A stretch of DNA of 64,000 nt. Source: Phenylobacterium sp. SCN 70-31 (lineage in GTDB: Bacteria > Pseudomonadota > Alphaproteobacteria > Caulobacterales > Caulobacteraceae). Position 1 is the first letter of the stretch. Each line of letters begins with the position of its first letter. The notes under the pieces are model-generated. The model did not search any database, was not told where the DNA came from, and saw only the letters and a list, made by a program, of their open reading frames with translations. Below, piece by piece: positions 24,904 to 33,450 of the stretch. The stretch lies in assembly GCF_001724605.1 (NCBI RefSeq), contig NZ_MEEX01000020.1, positions 20,104 to 84,103 of the forward strand. Direction: 5' to 3'. The position numbers and the translations under genes are program-made.

Positions 24904-25851
24904 ATGGTCGCCAGCATCGCAGGCCTGAACGTGTTCGACGCCGCCGCCGTGCGGGAGAGTCTGACCTGCGAGGCGGCCATCCCCCTGGTGCGCGAGGCGA
25001 TGATCGCGCTCTCGGACGGCCGGGTCCGTCAGCTTCTGCGCAGTTTCATCGGCCTGGGCGAGGGGCGTACGTTCGCCATCATGCCCGCCGCCCTGTCCGA
25101 GCGCGGGGCGTTCGGCGCCAAGCTGGTCAGCGTGTTTCATGACGGCCAGGGCCGGAAGGCGCACGAAGGTCTGGTCGTGCTGTTCGATGGCGGGTCGGGC
25201 GCGCCTGTGGCCCTGGCCGACGCCGGAGAGGTCACGGCGATCCGCACCGCCGCCGCCAGCGCCGTCGCCACCGACGCCCTGGCGCGCAAGGACGCGCGTG
25301 TCCTCGCCATCGTCGGAACCGGCCGGCAGGCCGAGGCCCACTTCGCCGCCCTGCGGCAGGTGCGCGACTTCGACGAGGTTCGGGTCTGGGGCCGCGATCC
25401 GGCGCGGACGGCCGACTTCGCCCGCGAACACGATCTGACGTCGGGCGATCTGCCCGGCGTCCTGTCCGGCGCGGACGTCGTCTGCACCGTCACCGCGGCG
25501 ACGGACCCGGTGGTGCGGGGCGCGTGGATCGCGCCCGGAACCCATGTGAACGTCGTGGGGTCCAGCGGGCCCGGCCAGGCCGAAATCGATGGCGCGCTGG
25601 TGGCCGTGGCGCGCTTCATCGTGGATCACCGGGAACATGTGCTGGCGCATGGCGGCGAGTTCCTCCGCGCCAAGGCGGCCGGCCTGGTCGGCGACGACCA
25701 CATCGCGGGCGAAATCGGCACGGTGCTGACCGGGAAGATCGCCGGTCGTGCGTCAGATTCGGACGTGACGATCTACAAGTCCCTGGGCCACGCGGTCCAG
25801 GACCTGGCGGTCGTGACGTGGCTGCATGAGAGGGCTCAGGAATGCGCGTGA
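24904..25851 (+). CDS. ornithine cyclodeaminase/mu-crystallin family protein (1)
   Basis: A 315-residue member of the OCD/mu-crystallin family. The substrate part has GAFGAKLVSVFHD and GEVTAIRTAAASAVATDALA; the NAD-binding site is VLAIVGTGRQAEAHFAALRQV (about 135-155). The family includes ornithine cyclodeaminase, ketimine reductases, alanine dehydrogenase and opine-forming enzymes, so the substrate is uncertain. ATG at 24904 after CGGAGGG; a longer in-frame start lies in the terminator region and is unlikely. It overlaps the second copy by 10 bp. Confidence 0.88.
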   Translation: MVASIAGLNVFDAAAVRESLTCEAAIPLVREAMIALSDGRVRQLLRSFIGLGEGRTFAIMPAALSERGAFGAKLVSVFHDGQGRKAHEGLVVLFDGGSGAPVALADAGEVTAIRTAAASAVATDALARKDARVLAIVGTGRQAEAHFAALRQVRDFDEVRVWGRDPARTADFAREHDLTSGDLPGVLSGADVVCTVTAATDPVVRGAWIAPGTHVNVVGSSGPGQAEIDGALVAVARFIVDHREHVLAHGGEFLRAKAAGLVGDDHIAGEIGTVLTGKIAGRASDSDVTIYKSLGHAVQDLAVVTWLHERAQECA

Positions 25852-26783
25852 TCGATCGCGAGGAGGTCGCGCGGAAACTGACCTACGAGGTCTGCATCCC
25901 GCTGGTCCGCCAGGCCATGATCGCGTTCTCGCGCGGCGAGACGCGGCAACTTCTGCGCTCGATCATCCCGCTGGCCGACGGCCGCATGTTCGGGATCATG
26001 CCGGGCGCCCTGGGTGAGCGCGCGGTGTTCGGCGCCAAGCTGATCAGCGTCTTCCCCGACAACTTCTCCAAGGGACTCCAGTCGCACCAGGGGGTGGTGG
26101 TCCTCTTCGACGGCGAGACCGGGGTTCCCGTCTGCGTCGCGCACGCCGGAGAGATCACGGCGATCCGCACCGCCGCGGCCAGTGCGGTGGCGACCGACGC
26201 CCTGGCGCGGCCCGCGGCGTCGCGGCTGGCCGTCCTGGGGTACGGCGAGCAGGCGGCCACCCACATCCGCGCGATCGCCCAGGTTCGGCGTCTGTCGCGG
26301 GTCTCGGTGTGGGGCCGCGATCCCGGCCGGGCGGCCGCCTTCGCCGAGCGCATGGGCGCCGAAACCGGTGTCGCCACCGTGGCCGCCAAGGATGTTGAGA
26401 CCTGTGTCGCCGAGGCCGAGATCGTCTGCACGGTCACCAACGCCCGGGAGCCGATCCTGCTCGGTCGCTGGATATTGCCGGGCGCCCACCTGAATTTGGT
26501 GGGCTCCAGCTACGCCGGGCCCACCGAGGTGGACCACGACGTGGTCACCGTCTCCCGCTTCATCGCCGACAGCCGCGAAGGCGTGCTGGCCCAGGGGGCC
26601 GAGTTTCTGAAAGCCAGGGAGGCCGGCCTGGTGGGGGACGACCACGTCGTGGGCGAGATCGGACAGGTGCTGGCCGGGGACATCCCCGGCCGCCAGTCGC
26701 CCGACCAGATCACCGTCTACAAATCCCTGGGGCACGTGGTGCAGGATCTGGCGGCGGTCAAGGCGCTGTACGACGCGAAGTAG
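25842..26783 (+). CDS. ornithine cyclodeaminase/mu-crystallin family protein (2)
   Basis: A 313-residue paralogue of the preceding protein, clearly a tandem duplicate that has diverged. It keeps AVFGAKLISVFPDN, GEITAIRTAAASAVATDALA and an NAD loop LAVLGYGEQAATHIRAIAQV with Tyr where the first copy has Thr. The ATG lies inside the 3' end of copy 1, so the proteins are made together, possibly as a heteromer or as enzymes for successive or related substrates. Cytoplasmic. Confidence 0.88.
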   Translation: MRVIDREEVARKLTYEVCIPLVRQAMIAFSRGETRQLLRSIIPLADGRMFGIMPGALGERAVFGAKLISVFPDNFSKGLQSHQGVVVLFDGETGVPVCVAHAGEITAIRTAAASAVATDALARPAASRLAVLGYGEQAATHIRAIAQVRRLSRVSVWGRDPGRAAAFAERMGAETGVATVAAKDVETCVAEAEIVCTVTNAREPILLGRWILPGAHLNLVGSSYAGPTEVDHDVVTVSRFIADSREGVLAQGAEFLKAREAGLVGDDHVVGEIGQVLAGDIPGRQSPDQITVYKSLGHVVQDLAAVKALYDAK

Positions 26784-26910
26784 GAGACGCCGACCACTAG
26801 GGGCTCCGGCGTCCCCAACCTCACAGATTTCTCGCAATTGCCGGCGTTCGCAGACGCGACGATCACCCATCGTGCCGGGCTGTCTGTGCGGTCCGGAACT
26901 GGCCTGCGCT

Positions 26911-27312
26911 TCAGCCCAAGGTCGCAGGCTGGAACAGCTCCACCACATTGCCGGACGGATCCTCCGCCAGGATCTGTGCGCCGCCCGGGCCGCGGACGAT
27001 GTCGTTGCGGAACGCCACGCCCTCGGCGCGTAGACGTTCAACCTCGGTGACGATGTCGCCGACGATGATCTGGAAGCGGTTCCAGCCGCCGGGTTCGGGC
27101 TGGCGGCCGTCCGGCATGGGGTAACCTGCGGAACTGCCCTTGCCGCTCAGCAGCAGGCGGATCGGACCGCGTTCGACCGCGGCGAAGACGGGAGAGATGT
27201 TGGGCAGTTGGCGGAAGCCGAAGTGACGGACGTACCAGTCCACGCAGGCCAGTACGTCACCGACCATGTATCGGATATTCACGGGGTTCATGATCGCGGG
27301 GGTCTCGCTCAT
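26911..27312 (-). CDS. VOC-family protein
   Basis: A 133-residue single VOC unit (MNPVNIRYMVGDVLACVDWYVRHFGFRQLP, then RGPGGAQILAEDPSGNVVELFQP). The histidine usually found in the first strand is Arg (IRYMV), so the metal site is incomplete and binding rather than catalysis is possible. It follows the TetR gene by 20 bp on the same strand and is probably its target and co-transcribed partner. Confidence 0.82.
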   Translation of the reverse strand: MSETPAIMNPVNIRYMVGDVLACVDWYVRHFGFRQLPNISPVFAAVERGPIRLLLSGKGSSAGYPMPDGRQPEPGGWNRFQIIVGDIVTEVERLRAEGVAFRNDIVRGPGGAQILAEDPSGNVVELFQPATLG

Positions 27313-27332
27313 CTCGGGTCCTTCCCTCTAGG

Positions 27333-27905
27333 TCACGGCGCGAGGGTGCGCCGGAGCAGGTTCAGCAAGGCGGCTATCGCCGCCTCGCGCCCGGCGCCTG
27401 CGGCGATGGTGTCAGCGGTCTCGTGTGTAGCGGCGAAGAGCAGGCGCGCCGTGGCGTCGGGATCGACCGGACCGAAGGATTTCGCTTCCTGGCCGGCGCG
27501 GATGATCGCCGCGATGCGTGCAATGCCGTTGTCGGCCAGCGGTCGCCGTTCGGCGAAATCGGAATGGAAGATCGCCTCTCCGAAACCGCGTCGTGACAGC
27601 GTGAAGTCGATGAAGGCGATGGCCTGGGCGTCCACCAGTCCGGGCCAGTCCACCGGGCTCTCGACCTCGGTGGGCAGGGGATGGGTAACGTCGAACTCGG
27701 ACACCAGGCGACCGCGCACGGTTTCTAGCAAGTCATCCCATGTCGGGAAGTAGAGGAAGAAGGTGCCCTTCGCGATCCCCGCCGCTCGGACGACATCTTC
27801 GACCCTCACATCGGCGCCGTGGGCCTGGAGCAGCCTCTCGGCGGCTTCGACGATCTCCAGCCGGCGCGCCTCGGGCGAGAGGCGCCGCCGAGGCGGCTTA
27901 CCCAT
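27333..27905 (-). CDS. TetR-family transcriptional regulator
   Basis: A 190-residue TetR protein. The N-terminal helix-turn-helix is VRVEDVVRAAGIAKGTFFLYFPTWDDLLE; the C-terminal ligand domain is not diagnostic. The start at 27905 (MGKPPRRRLSP) gives the usual basic arm; a start seven codons further upstream is possible. AATGACCCTTGGTCATTA, an imperfect palindrome at about 27917-27934, overlaps the upstream region and may be its operator. Confidence 0.84.
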   Translation of the reverse strand: MGKPPRRRLSPEARRLEIVEAAERLLQAHGADVRVEDVVRAAGIAKGTFFLYFPTWDDLLETVRGRLVSEFDVTHPLPTEVESPVDWPGLVDAQAIAFIDFTLSRRGFGEAIFHSDFAERRPLADNGIARIAAIIRAGQEAKSFGPVDPDATARLLFAATHETADTIAAGAGREAAIAALLNLLRRTLAP

Positions 27906-27975
27906 GACGATCACCCTAATGACCAAGGGTCATTAACTGCTCGTCGTCGGCCAGTGTCAAGGGCCTGGGGAAGGG

Positions 27976-29439
27976 TTACCGGCCGCTCACAAGCGCACGG
28001 ATATCGTTGCTGAACTGCACCCGGACGGGCGCTTCCCGATACATCATGTGGCCGCCGGGGTAGCAGCGGAACGACATGGCGGCCTTGAGAGCGGGCGGCA
28101 GGTTTCGGGCGGTCTCGTCGTCGCCGGCGCAGTTGGCGAGCGAATCGTAGAGTCCAGAGGCCACCAGCACCCTCAGCTGCGGATCGAGCGCCGCCGCCTC
28201 GGCCGTCGCGGGCAGCGGCGGCCCCAGCTTGGGCGGCCCGGCGCCCGTCCGTACCGCCTCGGCGATAGCCGCCTGCCGTTCCTCGGGGGTGACGGGGCCG
28301 GTGGCGTAGTCCCAGCGCGCGCCCACGCCCTGGGGCGCCTTGCCGTCCGGCAGGTAGCCGTCGGTAAGAGGTTCGAGCCCGACATAGGGGAGGTCGGTAC
28401 GATAGCCGAGGTCGCCGCGCAGATAGGCGAGGATGGCGTCCCGGGCGGACACGCGCGGCTCGTCGGCGATGCGCATGTCGAAGACGTTCAGCGTCTTGCC
28501 GGGGACGAGCTCGGTGCGGAACTGCCGCGGCGTGACGATCAGGGTCTGGCGGTCGATCCTCGCAATGGGGATGCCGATCAGGCGCGAGAGCCCGGCGGCG
28601 ATGGTCTCGCGCTCGTCGGTCGTCAGGCTGTCGCGCCGGGCCAGCGCGGGGCCGTAGACGTCGCGCGCCCAGGCCTCGGCGGTCCGGCGCACCGCCTCGG
28701 GCGTCGCCCCCACGTCGGGGGCCAGCCGGCCGTGGTGAAGCGCGGTCGCGGCATAGCCCGCGATCCGCAGATGGCTGACCGGCGCGTCGTCCCCCAGCCG
28801 GGAGAGGCCCGTGCCGCCCGAGACGAGGCCCAGGCCTGCCACGGGAATGCCCCGCGTCATCAGGGCGTGGCCGACATTGGCCGCGCGCCCGGCGCCCCAG
28901 CTCTCGCCGATCAGGTAGAGCGGCTGGGCCTCGGCGCCGTGGAGCAGCCGCCAGGACCGGACGAACTCGGTCACCGACGCCACGTCGCCACGCGTCCCGT
29001 AGAATGCCTGGGCGTCCTCGGCCCTGGCCGGTCGGCTGAACCCCGTGCCGATGGGGTCCACGAAGACGAGGTCGGCGTGGGTGAGCCAGGTCTCGGCGTT
29101 GTCCACGAGGCGCGCGCCTTCGCCGCGTTTCGGCCCGGCCACCTCGAAGTGCAGGGTCGCCGAATTGGCGCCGGGTCCGCCGTTCCAGACGAACGCCAGG
29201 GGGCGCGGCTTGCCGGACGCGGGGACGCGGTAGGCGATGTAGAACATGAACCCGCGCGGCTGACCGGTCTCGGCGTCGCGGATGGCGATGCGTCCCGTCT
29301 CGGCCTCGTAGCGCAGCGGCTTGCCGCCGATGAGGATCTCGTGCCGCGTGACGACGGGGCGCTCCGCGGTGGGCAGCGCCAGGGCCGGCGTGGCGAAGGC
29401 CAGCGCCAGGGTGAAGGCGGAGGTGAGCGCGCGTCGCAT
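27976..29439 (-). CDS. S10-family serine carboxypeptidase-like protein, exported (3)
   Basis: A 487-residue S10 peptidase with a cleavable signal (MRRALTSAFTLALAFATPALA). Motifs: WNGGPGANSATLHFEVAGP, FVDPIGTGFSR, nucleophile Ser180 in GESWG (Trp replaces the usual Tyr), the acid in SGLYDSLANC and the histidine in GGHMMYRE. It begins 8 bp after the stop of S10 copy 4 and is therefore in the same operon. The GESWG variation and distinct loops suggest a different residue preference from copy 4. Confidence 0.9.
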   Translation of the reverse strand: MRRALTSAFTLALAFATPALALPTAERPVVTRHEILIGGKPLRYEAETGRIAIRDAETGQPRGFMFYIAYRVPASGKPRPLAFVWNGGPGANSATLHFEVAGPKRGEGARLVDNAETWLTHADLVFVDPIGTGFSRPARAEDAQAFYGTRGDVASVTEFVRSWRLLHGAEAQPLYLIGESWGAGRAANVGHALMTRGIPVAGLGLVSGGTGLSRLGDDAPVSHLRIAGYAATALHHGRLAPDVGATPEAVRRTAEAWARDVYGPALARRDSLTTDERETIAAGLSRLIGIPIARIDRQTLIVTPRQFRTELVPGKTLNVFDMRIADEPRVSARDAILAYLRGDLGYRTDLPYVGLEPLTDGYLPDGKAPQGVGARWDYATGPVTPEERQAAIAEAVRTGAGPPKLGPPLPATAEAAALDPQLRVLVASGLYDSLANCAGDDETARNLPPALKAAMSFRCYPGGHMMYREAPVRVQFSNDIRALVSGR

Positions 29440-29447
29440 GCCGGCCT

Positions 29448-30947
29448 CTACCGCGGCGCGCCGCCGGTCACCCAGGCGCGGATGTCGGCGTTGAAGGCCT
29501 TCAGCGTGGGCTCGTGGGTGTAGGCCATGTGTCCGCCTTCATACTGGCGCTGGAAGACCCGGTCGCGCGGCCAGTCGCTCTTGGTCACCATGTAGCGGGC
29601 GGGGCCGACGGTGGTGGTCAGGTCGTAGACGCCCGTGCCGATCATCAGGCGGAACTTGGGATTGGCCCGAAAAGCCGGGCCGATGCGCGCCTGGTAGTCG
29701 TAGTCGAGGAACGGACCGCCCGGCCCCAGCGTGCCGTCCCACGCCCAGCCCGAGGTTCCGGGCGCGCCGCTGCGGTAGTCGTCGGGCGAACGGGAGACGC
29801 CGAGGTTCTGCTGGTAGTGGGCCAGCATGGCCGGCCGGGTGAGTCCGATGACCGGACCGAAGGGGTCCTGGGGCCGCTGGCCCGCCGCGGGCGCAGCACC
29901 GGCGTAGCGGGCGTCGTACATGCCGAGGAGCTGATCCTCGCCCTTCAGCAGCTCGCGCAGGAAGGCGATCTTGGTGATCTGCAGGTCGTTGGCCAGATAG
30001 TAGTCGGCGCCGATTCCCGTCATCGCCTGAAGCTTGTCCGCCACCGTCCTTCGCTCGGCGGCCGGCAGGTCGTGGCCGCGGAGCAGGGCCTGGAGGTATT
30101 CGCCCATCCCCCAGGCGTAGGACTCGTCGACCGCCGCCTCGATGGGGCGGCCTTTCCAGGCCGGCGCGCGCCCGTGATAGGCGGCGACGGCGGCCAGCGC
30201 CGTGAGGTTGGTGGCGTAGGCCAGGACGTTCTTCGCCCGCTGGCTGGTTTCGATCATATTGACCGCCTGGCCGAAGAGGAACACGCCCTCCAGCGGCATG
30301 AGGTCCGCCAACTGGCCGGCCATGAGCGCGGCGCGCAGGGTGCCGTAGCTCTCGCCCAGCACGTACTTCGGCGAGGCCTCGCGGCCGTTGGCGCGGCACC
30401 AGGCGACCACGAAGTCCGAGACGGACCGGGCGTCGCCCTCGACCGAATAGAAATAGTCCCGCTTTCCGGCCGGCAGGATCCGGGACCAGCCGGTCTCGGC
30501 CGGGTCGATCAGGACGATGTCCGCCACGTCCAGCACCGTCTCGGTGTTGTCCACCAGTTCGAGGCCCAGGGCCGGCGCCCTGGGGTCCTGGGCGACGCGG
30601 TAGCGCTTGGGACCGAGCGCCAGCATGTGCAGGGTCGCCGACGAGGAACTGGGTCCGCCGTTGAACGCGAAGAGAACCGGACGCTTCGCGGGATCGGCCT
30701 TCTCGGCGACATAGGATGTGGTGACGAACCGGGCCGTGGGCTGGCCGTCGGCGCCCGCGATCAGGGTTTCGCCGACCGTGGCCGCGTAGGCGACCTTCCG
30801 GCCGTTGAAGACGCCGGTGCGGCGGGTCACGACGGGCGCCGAAGACGCTGTGGCCGAGGCCGCGGGCTGGGCCTGCGCCAGGGCCGTCGCCCCGGCCGCG
30901 GCGACGGCGCCCGCCGCCAGAAGGTCGCGCTTGGTGAAGCCCGCCAT
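29448..30947 (-). CDS. S10-family serine carboxypeptidase-like protein, exported (4)
   Basis: A 499-residue S10 peptidase. The N-terminus MAGFTKRDLLAAGAVAAAGATALA looks like a Tat signal with a Lys-Arg pair. Motifs: FNGGPSSSSATLHML (Ser in place of the last Gly), LIDPAETGWSR, nucleophile Ser200 in GESYG, the acid in GVYDLTTTVGP and the histidine in GGHMAYTHEP. It is the first gene of a two-gene operon with copy 3. The shared bipartite promoter lies 39-66 bp upstream. Confidence 0.9.
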   Translation of the reverse strand: MAGFTKRDLLAAGAVAAAGATALAQAQPAASATASSAPVVTRRTGVFNGRKVAYAATVGETLIAGADGQPTARFVTTSYVAEKADPAKRPVLFAFNGGPSSSSATLHMLALGPKRYRVAQDPRAPALGLELVDNTETVLDVADIVLIDPAETGWSRILPAGKRDYFYSVEGDARSVSDFVVAWCRANGREASPKYVLGESYGTLRAALMAGQLADLMPLEGVFLFGQAVNMIETSQRAKNVLAYATNLTALAAVAAYHGRAPAWKGRPIEAAVDESYAWGMGEYLQALLRGHDLPAAERRTVADKLQAMTGIGADYYLANDLQITKIAFLRELLKGEDQLLGMYDARYAGAAPAAGQRPQDPFGPVIGLTRPAMLAHYQQNLGVSRSPDDYRSGAPGTSGWAWDGTLGPGGPFLDYDYQARIGPAFRANPKFRLMIGTGVYDLTTTVGPARYMVTKSDWPRDRVFQRQYEGGHMAYTHEPTLKAFNADIRAWVTGGAPR

Positions 30948-30985
30948 CGTCGTCTCCCGTAAGCCCGTTTTCCGTGAGCCGCCTC

Positions 30986-31013
30986 AGGCTAGCGAGGCCG
31001 TGGCGGATTTTCA
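30986..31013 (-). promoter_or_regulatory. promoter/operator TGAAAATCCG-N10-GCTAGCCT
   Basis: The third example of the island's bipartite element, read on the minus strand. The downstream block is identical to that at 20946 and the spacing is again 10 bp; the upstream block matches GGATAATTCG at 7 of 10 positions. It precedes S10 copies 4 and 3. Confidence 0.52.
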
Positions 31014-31180
31014 TTGCGTTGTGGCGTAGGGCCGCCACCGGGCGGGAATAGGCTATGTGGCGTGTCCGCGCGCTCTGCATTGAACTTGTCGCGGTTCGGG
31101 GGGCGATCCGGCAGATCGAATAGAAATGCCGCCGCGCCGAGGTACGATGTTGCGAGCTCGACCTGTCTTGTCCGTGCTTG

Positions 31181-31240
31181 CCCGACCCTTGCTCGCCCGA
31201 CCCTTGCTCGCCCGACCCTTGCTAGCCTGACCTTGCTCCA
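31181..31240 (+). repeat. tandem 15-bp repeat in the amidohydrolase promoter
   Basis: The unit CCCGACCCTTGCTCG occurs at 31181-31195 and 31196-31210, then with one change at 31211-31225 (CTAG), followed by a degenerate fourth copy. The 313-bp divergent gap (30948-31260) holds this, the minus-strand promoter above and the plus-strand promoter below; no gene is seen in it. Confidence 0.8.
31204..31228 (+). promoter_or_regulatory. likely promoter TTGCTCG-N10-GCTAGCCT
   Basis: The single changed base in the third 15-bp repeat creates GCTAGCCT. With TTGCTCG from the preceding unit this gives a promoter with the short spacing seen for Caulobacter housekeeping promoters, 33 bp upstream of the amidohydrolase ATG. 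Confidence 0.5.
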
Positions 31241-31260
31241 CTGACCCTGGGGATGACCGA

Positions 31261-33291
31261 ATGCCCATCCGCGCCGCTTTCGTCCTGGCCGCGCTGGCCC
31301 TCGCCACGGCCCAGCCAGCGGCCGCGGCGACGCAGAGGTTCACGGTCCTGGCCAACGGCGAAAAGGTGGGCCACCTGGTCGCCGAGCACGAGGGGCGCGC
31401 CGCATCGGTCGACTACGCGGTCAGCAACAATGGGCGAGGGCCCAAGGCGAAGGAGCAGATCCGGTTCGATGCGGCCGGCATGCCGGTTTCCTGGACCATC
31501 GAGGGATCGTCGCTGTTCGGCAGCCCGGTCAGCGAGCGGTTCGCCTGGACCGACGGCCAGGCCGAGTGGACGAGCCAGGCGGATCAAGGGCGTCGGCCGG
31601 CGGCGAAGCCCATCCTCTACATCGGCAACGACGTCAGCCCGTGGATGCTGGGCGTCTATGTGAAGGCCCTGCTGAAGGCGCCCGGCCGGACGCTTCCGGT
31701 CCTGCCCTCGGGCGAAATGCGCCTGACGGAGGTGCGGAAGATCACCCTGCCGGGGGGACAGGGCAAGGAGCCGGTCTCGCTGACGGTCTACGAGCTGTCC
31801 GGCATCGACCTCAGCCCCGACTATGTGCTCGTCGATTCCCGGGGCGAGCTGTTCGGCACTGGCGGCGGGCGCCTGATCCGGGAGGGCTACGAGGCCCATG
31901 CGCCGCGGCTCGAGGCGCTCCAGCGGGAAATCTCCATCCAGCGCGCCGAGGATGCGGCGAAGGCGCTGGCCCACCGGTTCGACGGGCCGGTCCGCATTCG
32001 CAACGTGCGCATCTACGACCCCGAGAGCATGACCGTGGGCGCCCCGTCCGAAGTGTTGGTCTTCCGGGACCGCATCGCCGGCGTGGCCCCGATGGGCGCG
32101 TCGACCCCCATGCGCCCGGGCGAAACCCTGATCGACGGGCAGGGCGGCGTGCTGATGCCGGGCCTGCACGACATGCACGCCCATTCCAGCTTCTCGTCCA
32201 ACCTCTTCAACCTCGCGGCCGGGGTTACGGCGGTCCGGGACCAGGGCAACGACAACGACGCGCTGCTGGAGATGATGGAGGGCCTGCGCACCGGCCGGCT
32301 GATCGGCCCGCGGATCGTGCGCAACGGCTTCCTGGAGGGGCGCAGCCCGTTCTCGGCGCGCAACGGCCGCATCGCCGACAGCCTGCCCCAGGCGCTGGAC
32401 CACGTCCGCTGGTACGCCGACCATGGCTACTGGCAGATCAAGATCTACAACAGCTTCAATCCAGACTGGGTGGCGCCGGTGGCGGCCGAGGCCAAGCGGC
32501 TGGGCATGGGCGTCAGCGGCCACGTCCCCGCCTTCTCGTCGCCCGACCGGGTGATCCGCGACGGCTACGACGACATCGCCCACATCAACCAGCTCATGCT
32601 GGGCTGGATTCTGGACCCGAAGGAGGACACGCGCACGCCGTTGCGCCTCACCGGCATGGCCCGGGGCAAGGACCTGGACCTCTCGTCGGAACGTGTCCAG
32701 GCGACGGTGCGGCTGATGAAGGAGAGGGGAACGGCGCTCGACACCACCGCCATGATCCTCGAACGCCTGATGCTGTCGCGCTCGGGCGAAGTGCAGGCGG
32801 GCGACGCGCCCTACCTCGATCATGCGCCGATCGGGTACCAGCGCTACCGGAAGCGCAATTTCGTCACCATCAACAGCCCTCGGGACGACGCCGACTACCA
32901 GGCCGGGTTCCGGAAGGTGCTCGAGGTGGTGAAGATGCTGGACGACGCCGGCGTCCAGCTTCTGCCCGGAACGGACGACGGGACGGGTTTCTCGTCCCAT
33001 CGCGAGATGGAGCTCTACGTCGAGGCTGGTATCCCGGCGGCCAAGGCCCTGCGGATCGGCACGCTCGATGCGGAGCGCTATTTCCGCCGCGATGGTGACC
33101 TGGGAACGATCCAGCGCGGCAAGCTGGCCGACTTCATCCTGATCGGCGGCGATCCCACGGCCGATATCCGCGACATCCGCAAGGTGCGGATGACCATGGT
33201 GGGCGGCGTGGCCTTCTATCCCGCCGAGATCTACGAGCACCTGTCGGTGAAGCCCTTCGCGCCGCCGCCGCCCGTCTCGAAGGCGCCCTGA
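31261..33291 (+). CDS. exported metal-dependent amidohydrolase
   Basis: A 676-residue amidohydrolase-superfamily protein with a signal peptide (MPIRAAFVLAALALATAQPAAAA). About 240 N-terminal residues form an extra beta-rich domain; the TIM barrel follows from about 250. Metal-site motifs are HDMHAHSS, the likely carboxylated lysine in QIKIYNSF, GHVPAF, DIAHINQ and the aspartate in LLPGTDDG. Related exported enzymes are Xaa-Pro or Xaa-Arg dipeptidases and other amide hydrolases. With four carboxypeptidases upstream and an amino-acid permease downstream, a dipeptidase-like role is a reasonable inference. Confidence 0.87.
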   Translation: MPIRAAFVLAALALATAQPAAAATQRFTVLANGEKVGHLVAEHEGRAASVDYAVSNNGRGPKAKEQIRFDAAGMPVSWTIEGSSLFGSPVSERFAWTDGQAEWTSQADQGRRPAAKPILYIGNDVSPWMLGVYVKALLKAPGRTLPVLPSGEMRLTEVRKITLPGGQGKEPVSLTVYELSGIDLSPDYVLVDSRGELFGTGGGRLIREGYEAHAPRLEALQREISIQRAEDAAKALAHRFDGPVRIRNVRIYDPESMTVGAPSEVLVFRDRIAGVAPMGASTPMRPGETLIDGQGGVLMPGLHDMHAHSSFSSNLFNLAAGVTAVRDQGNDNDALLEMMEGLRTGRLIGPRIVRNGFLEGRSPFSARNGRIADSLPQALDHVRWYADHGYWQIKIYNSFNPDWVAPVAAEAKRLGMGVSGHVPAFSSPDRVIRDGYDDIAHINQLMLGWILDPKEDTRTPLRLTGMARGKDLDLSSERVQATVRLMKERGTALDTTAMILERLMLSRSGEVQAGDAPYLDHAPIGYQRYRKRNFVTINSPRDDADYQAGFRKVLEVVKMLDDAGVQLLPGTDDGTGFSSHREMELYVEAGIPAAKALRIGTLDAERYFRRDGDLGTIQRGKLADFILIGGDPTADIRDIRKVRMTMVGGVAFYPAEIYEHLSVKPFAPPPPVSKAP

Positions 33292-33293
33292 GC

Positions 33294-33440
33294 GTGCCGG
33301 CTCCGAGGCGCGACGCGCGGACGATCCGGACCCTCGAGCCGCCTCGGTCCGAGCTGCCCGTGCGGCGCGCCGAAAAGGTTCACAAGATCGGCTGCTACAC
33401 GGACGATCCGCCGGCGCCCGAGGCCGCCTGCCGGTTCTGA
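33294..33440 (+). CDS. possible 48-residue small protein
   Basis: A short reading frame with a GTG start 3 bp after the amidohydrolase stop, ending 11 bp before the permease start. The product is basic at first (VPAPRRDARTIRTLEPPR) and ends KIGCYTDDPPAPEAACRF. Third positions are nearly all G or C, as in real genes here, and its placement fits the operon. There is no recognisable domain, so it could be chance. Confidence 0.3.
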   Translation: MPAPRRDARTIRTLEPPRSELPVRRAEKVHKIGCYTDDPPAPEAACRF

Positions 33441-33450
33441 GGGGGACGAC

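Noticed and set aside
21765..24980. Minus-strand frame of over 1000 codons opposite the TonB receptor
   Set aside because: It mirrors the receptor codons and has no recognisable domain or sensible start.
26781..26815. Hairpin after the second cyclodeaminase gene (GACGCCG / CGGCGTC)
   Set aside because: The loop is 14 bases and there is no T run, so it is too weak to call as a terminator.
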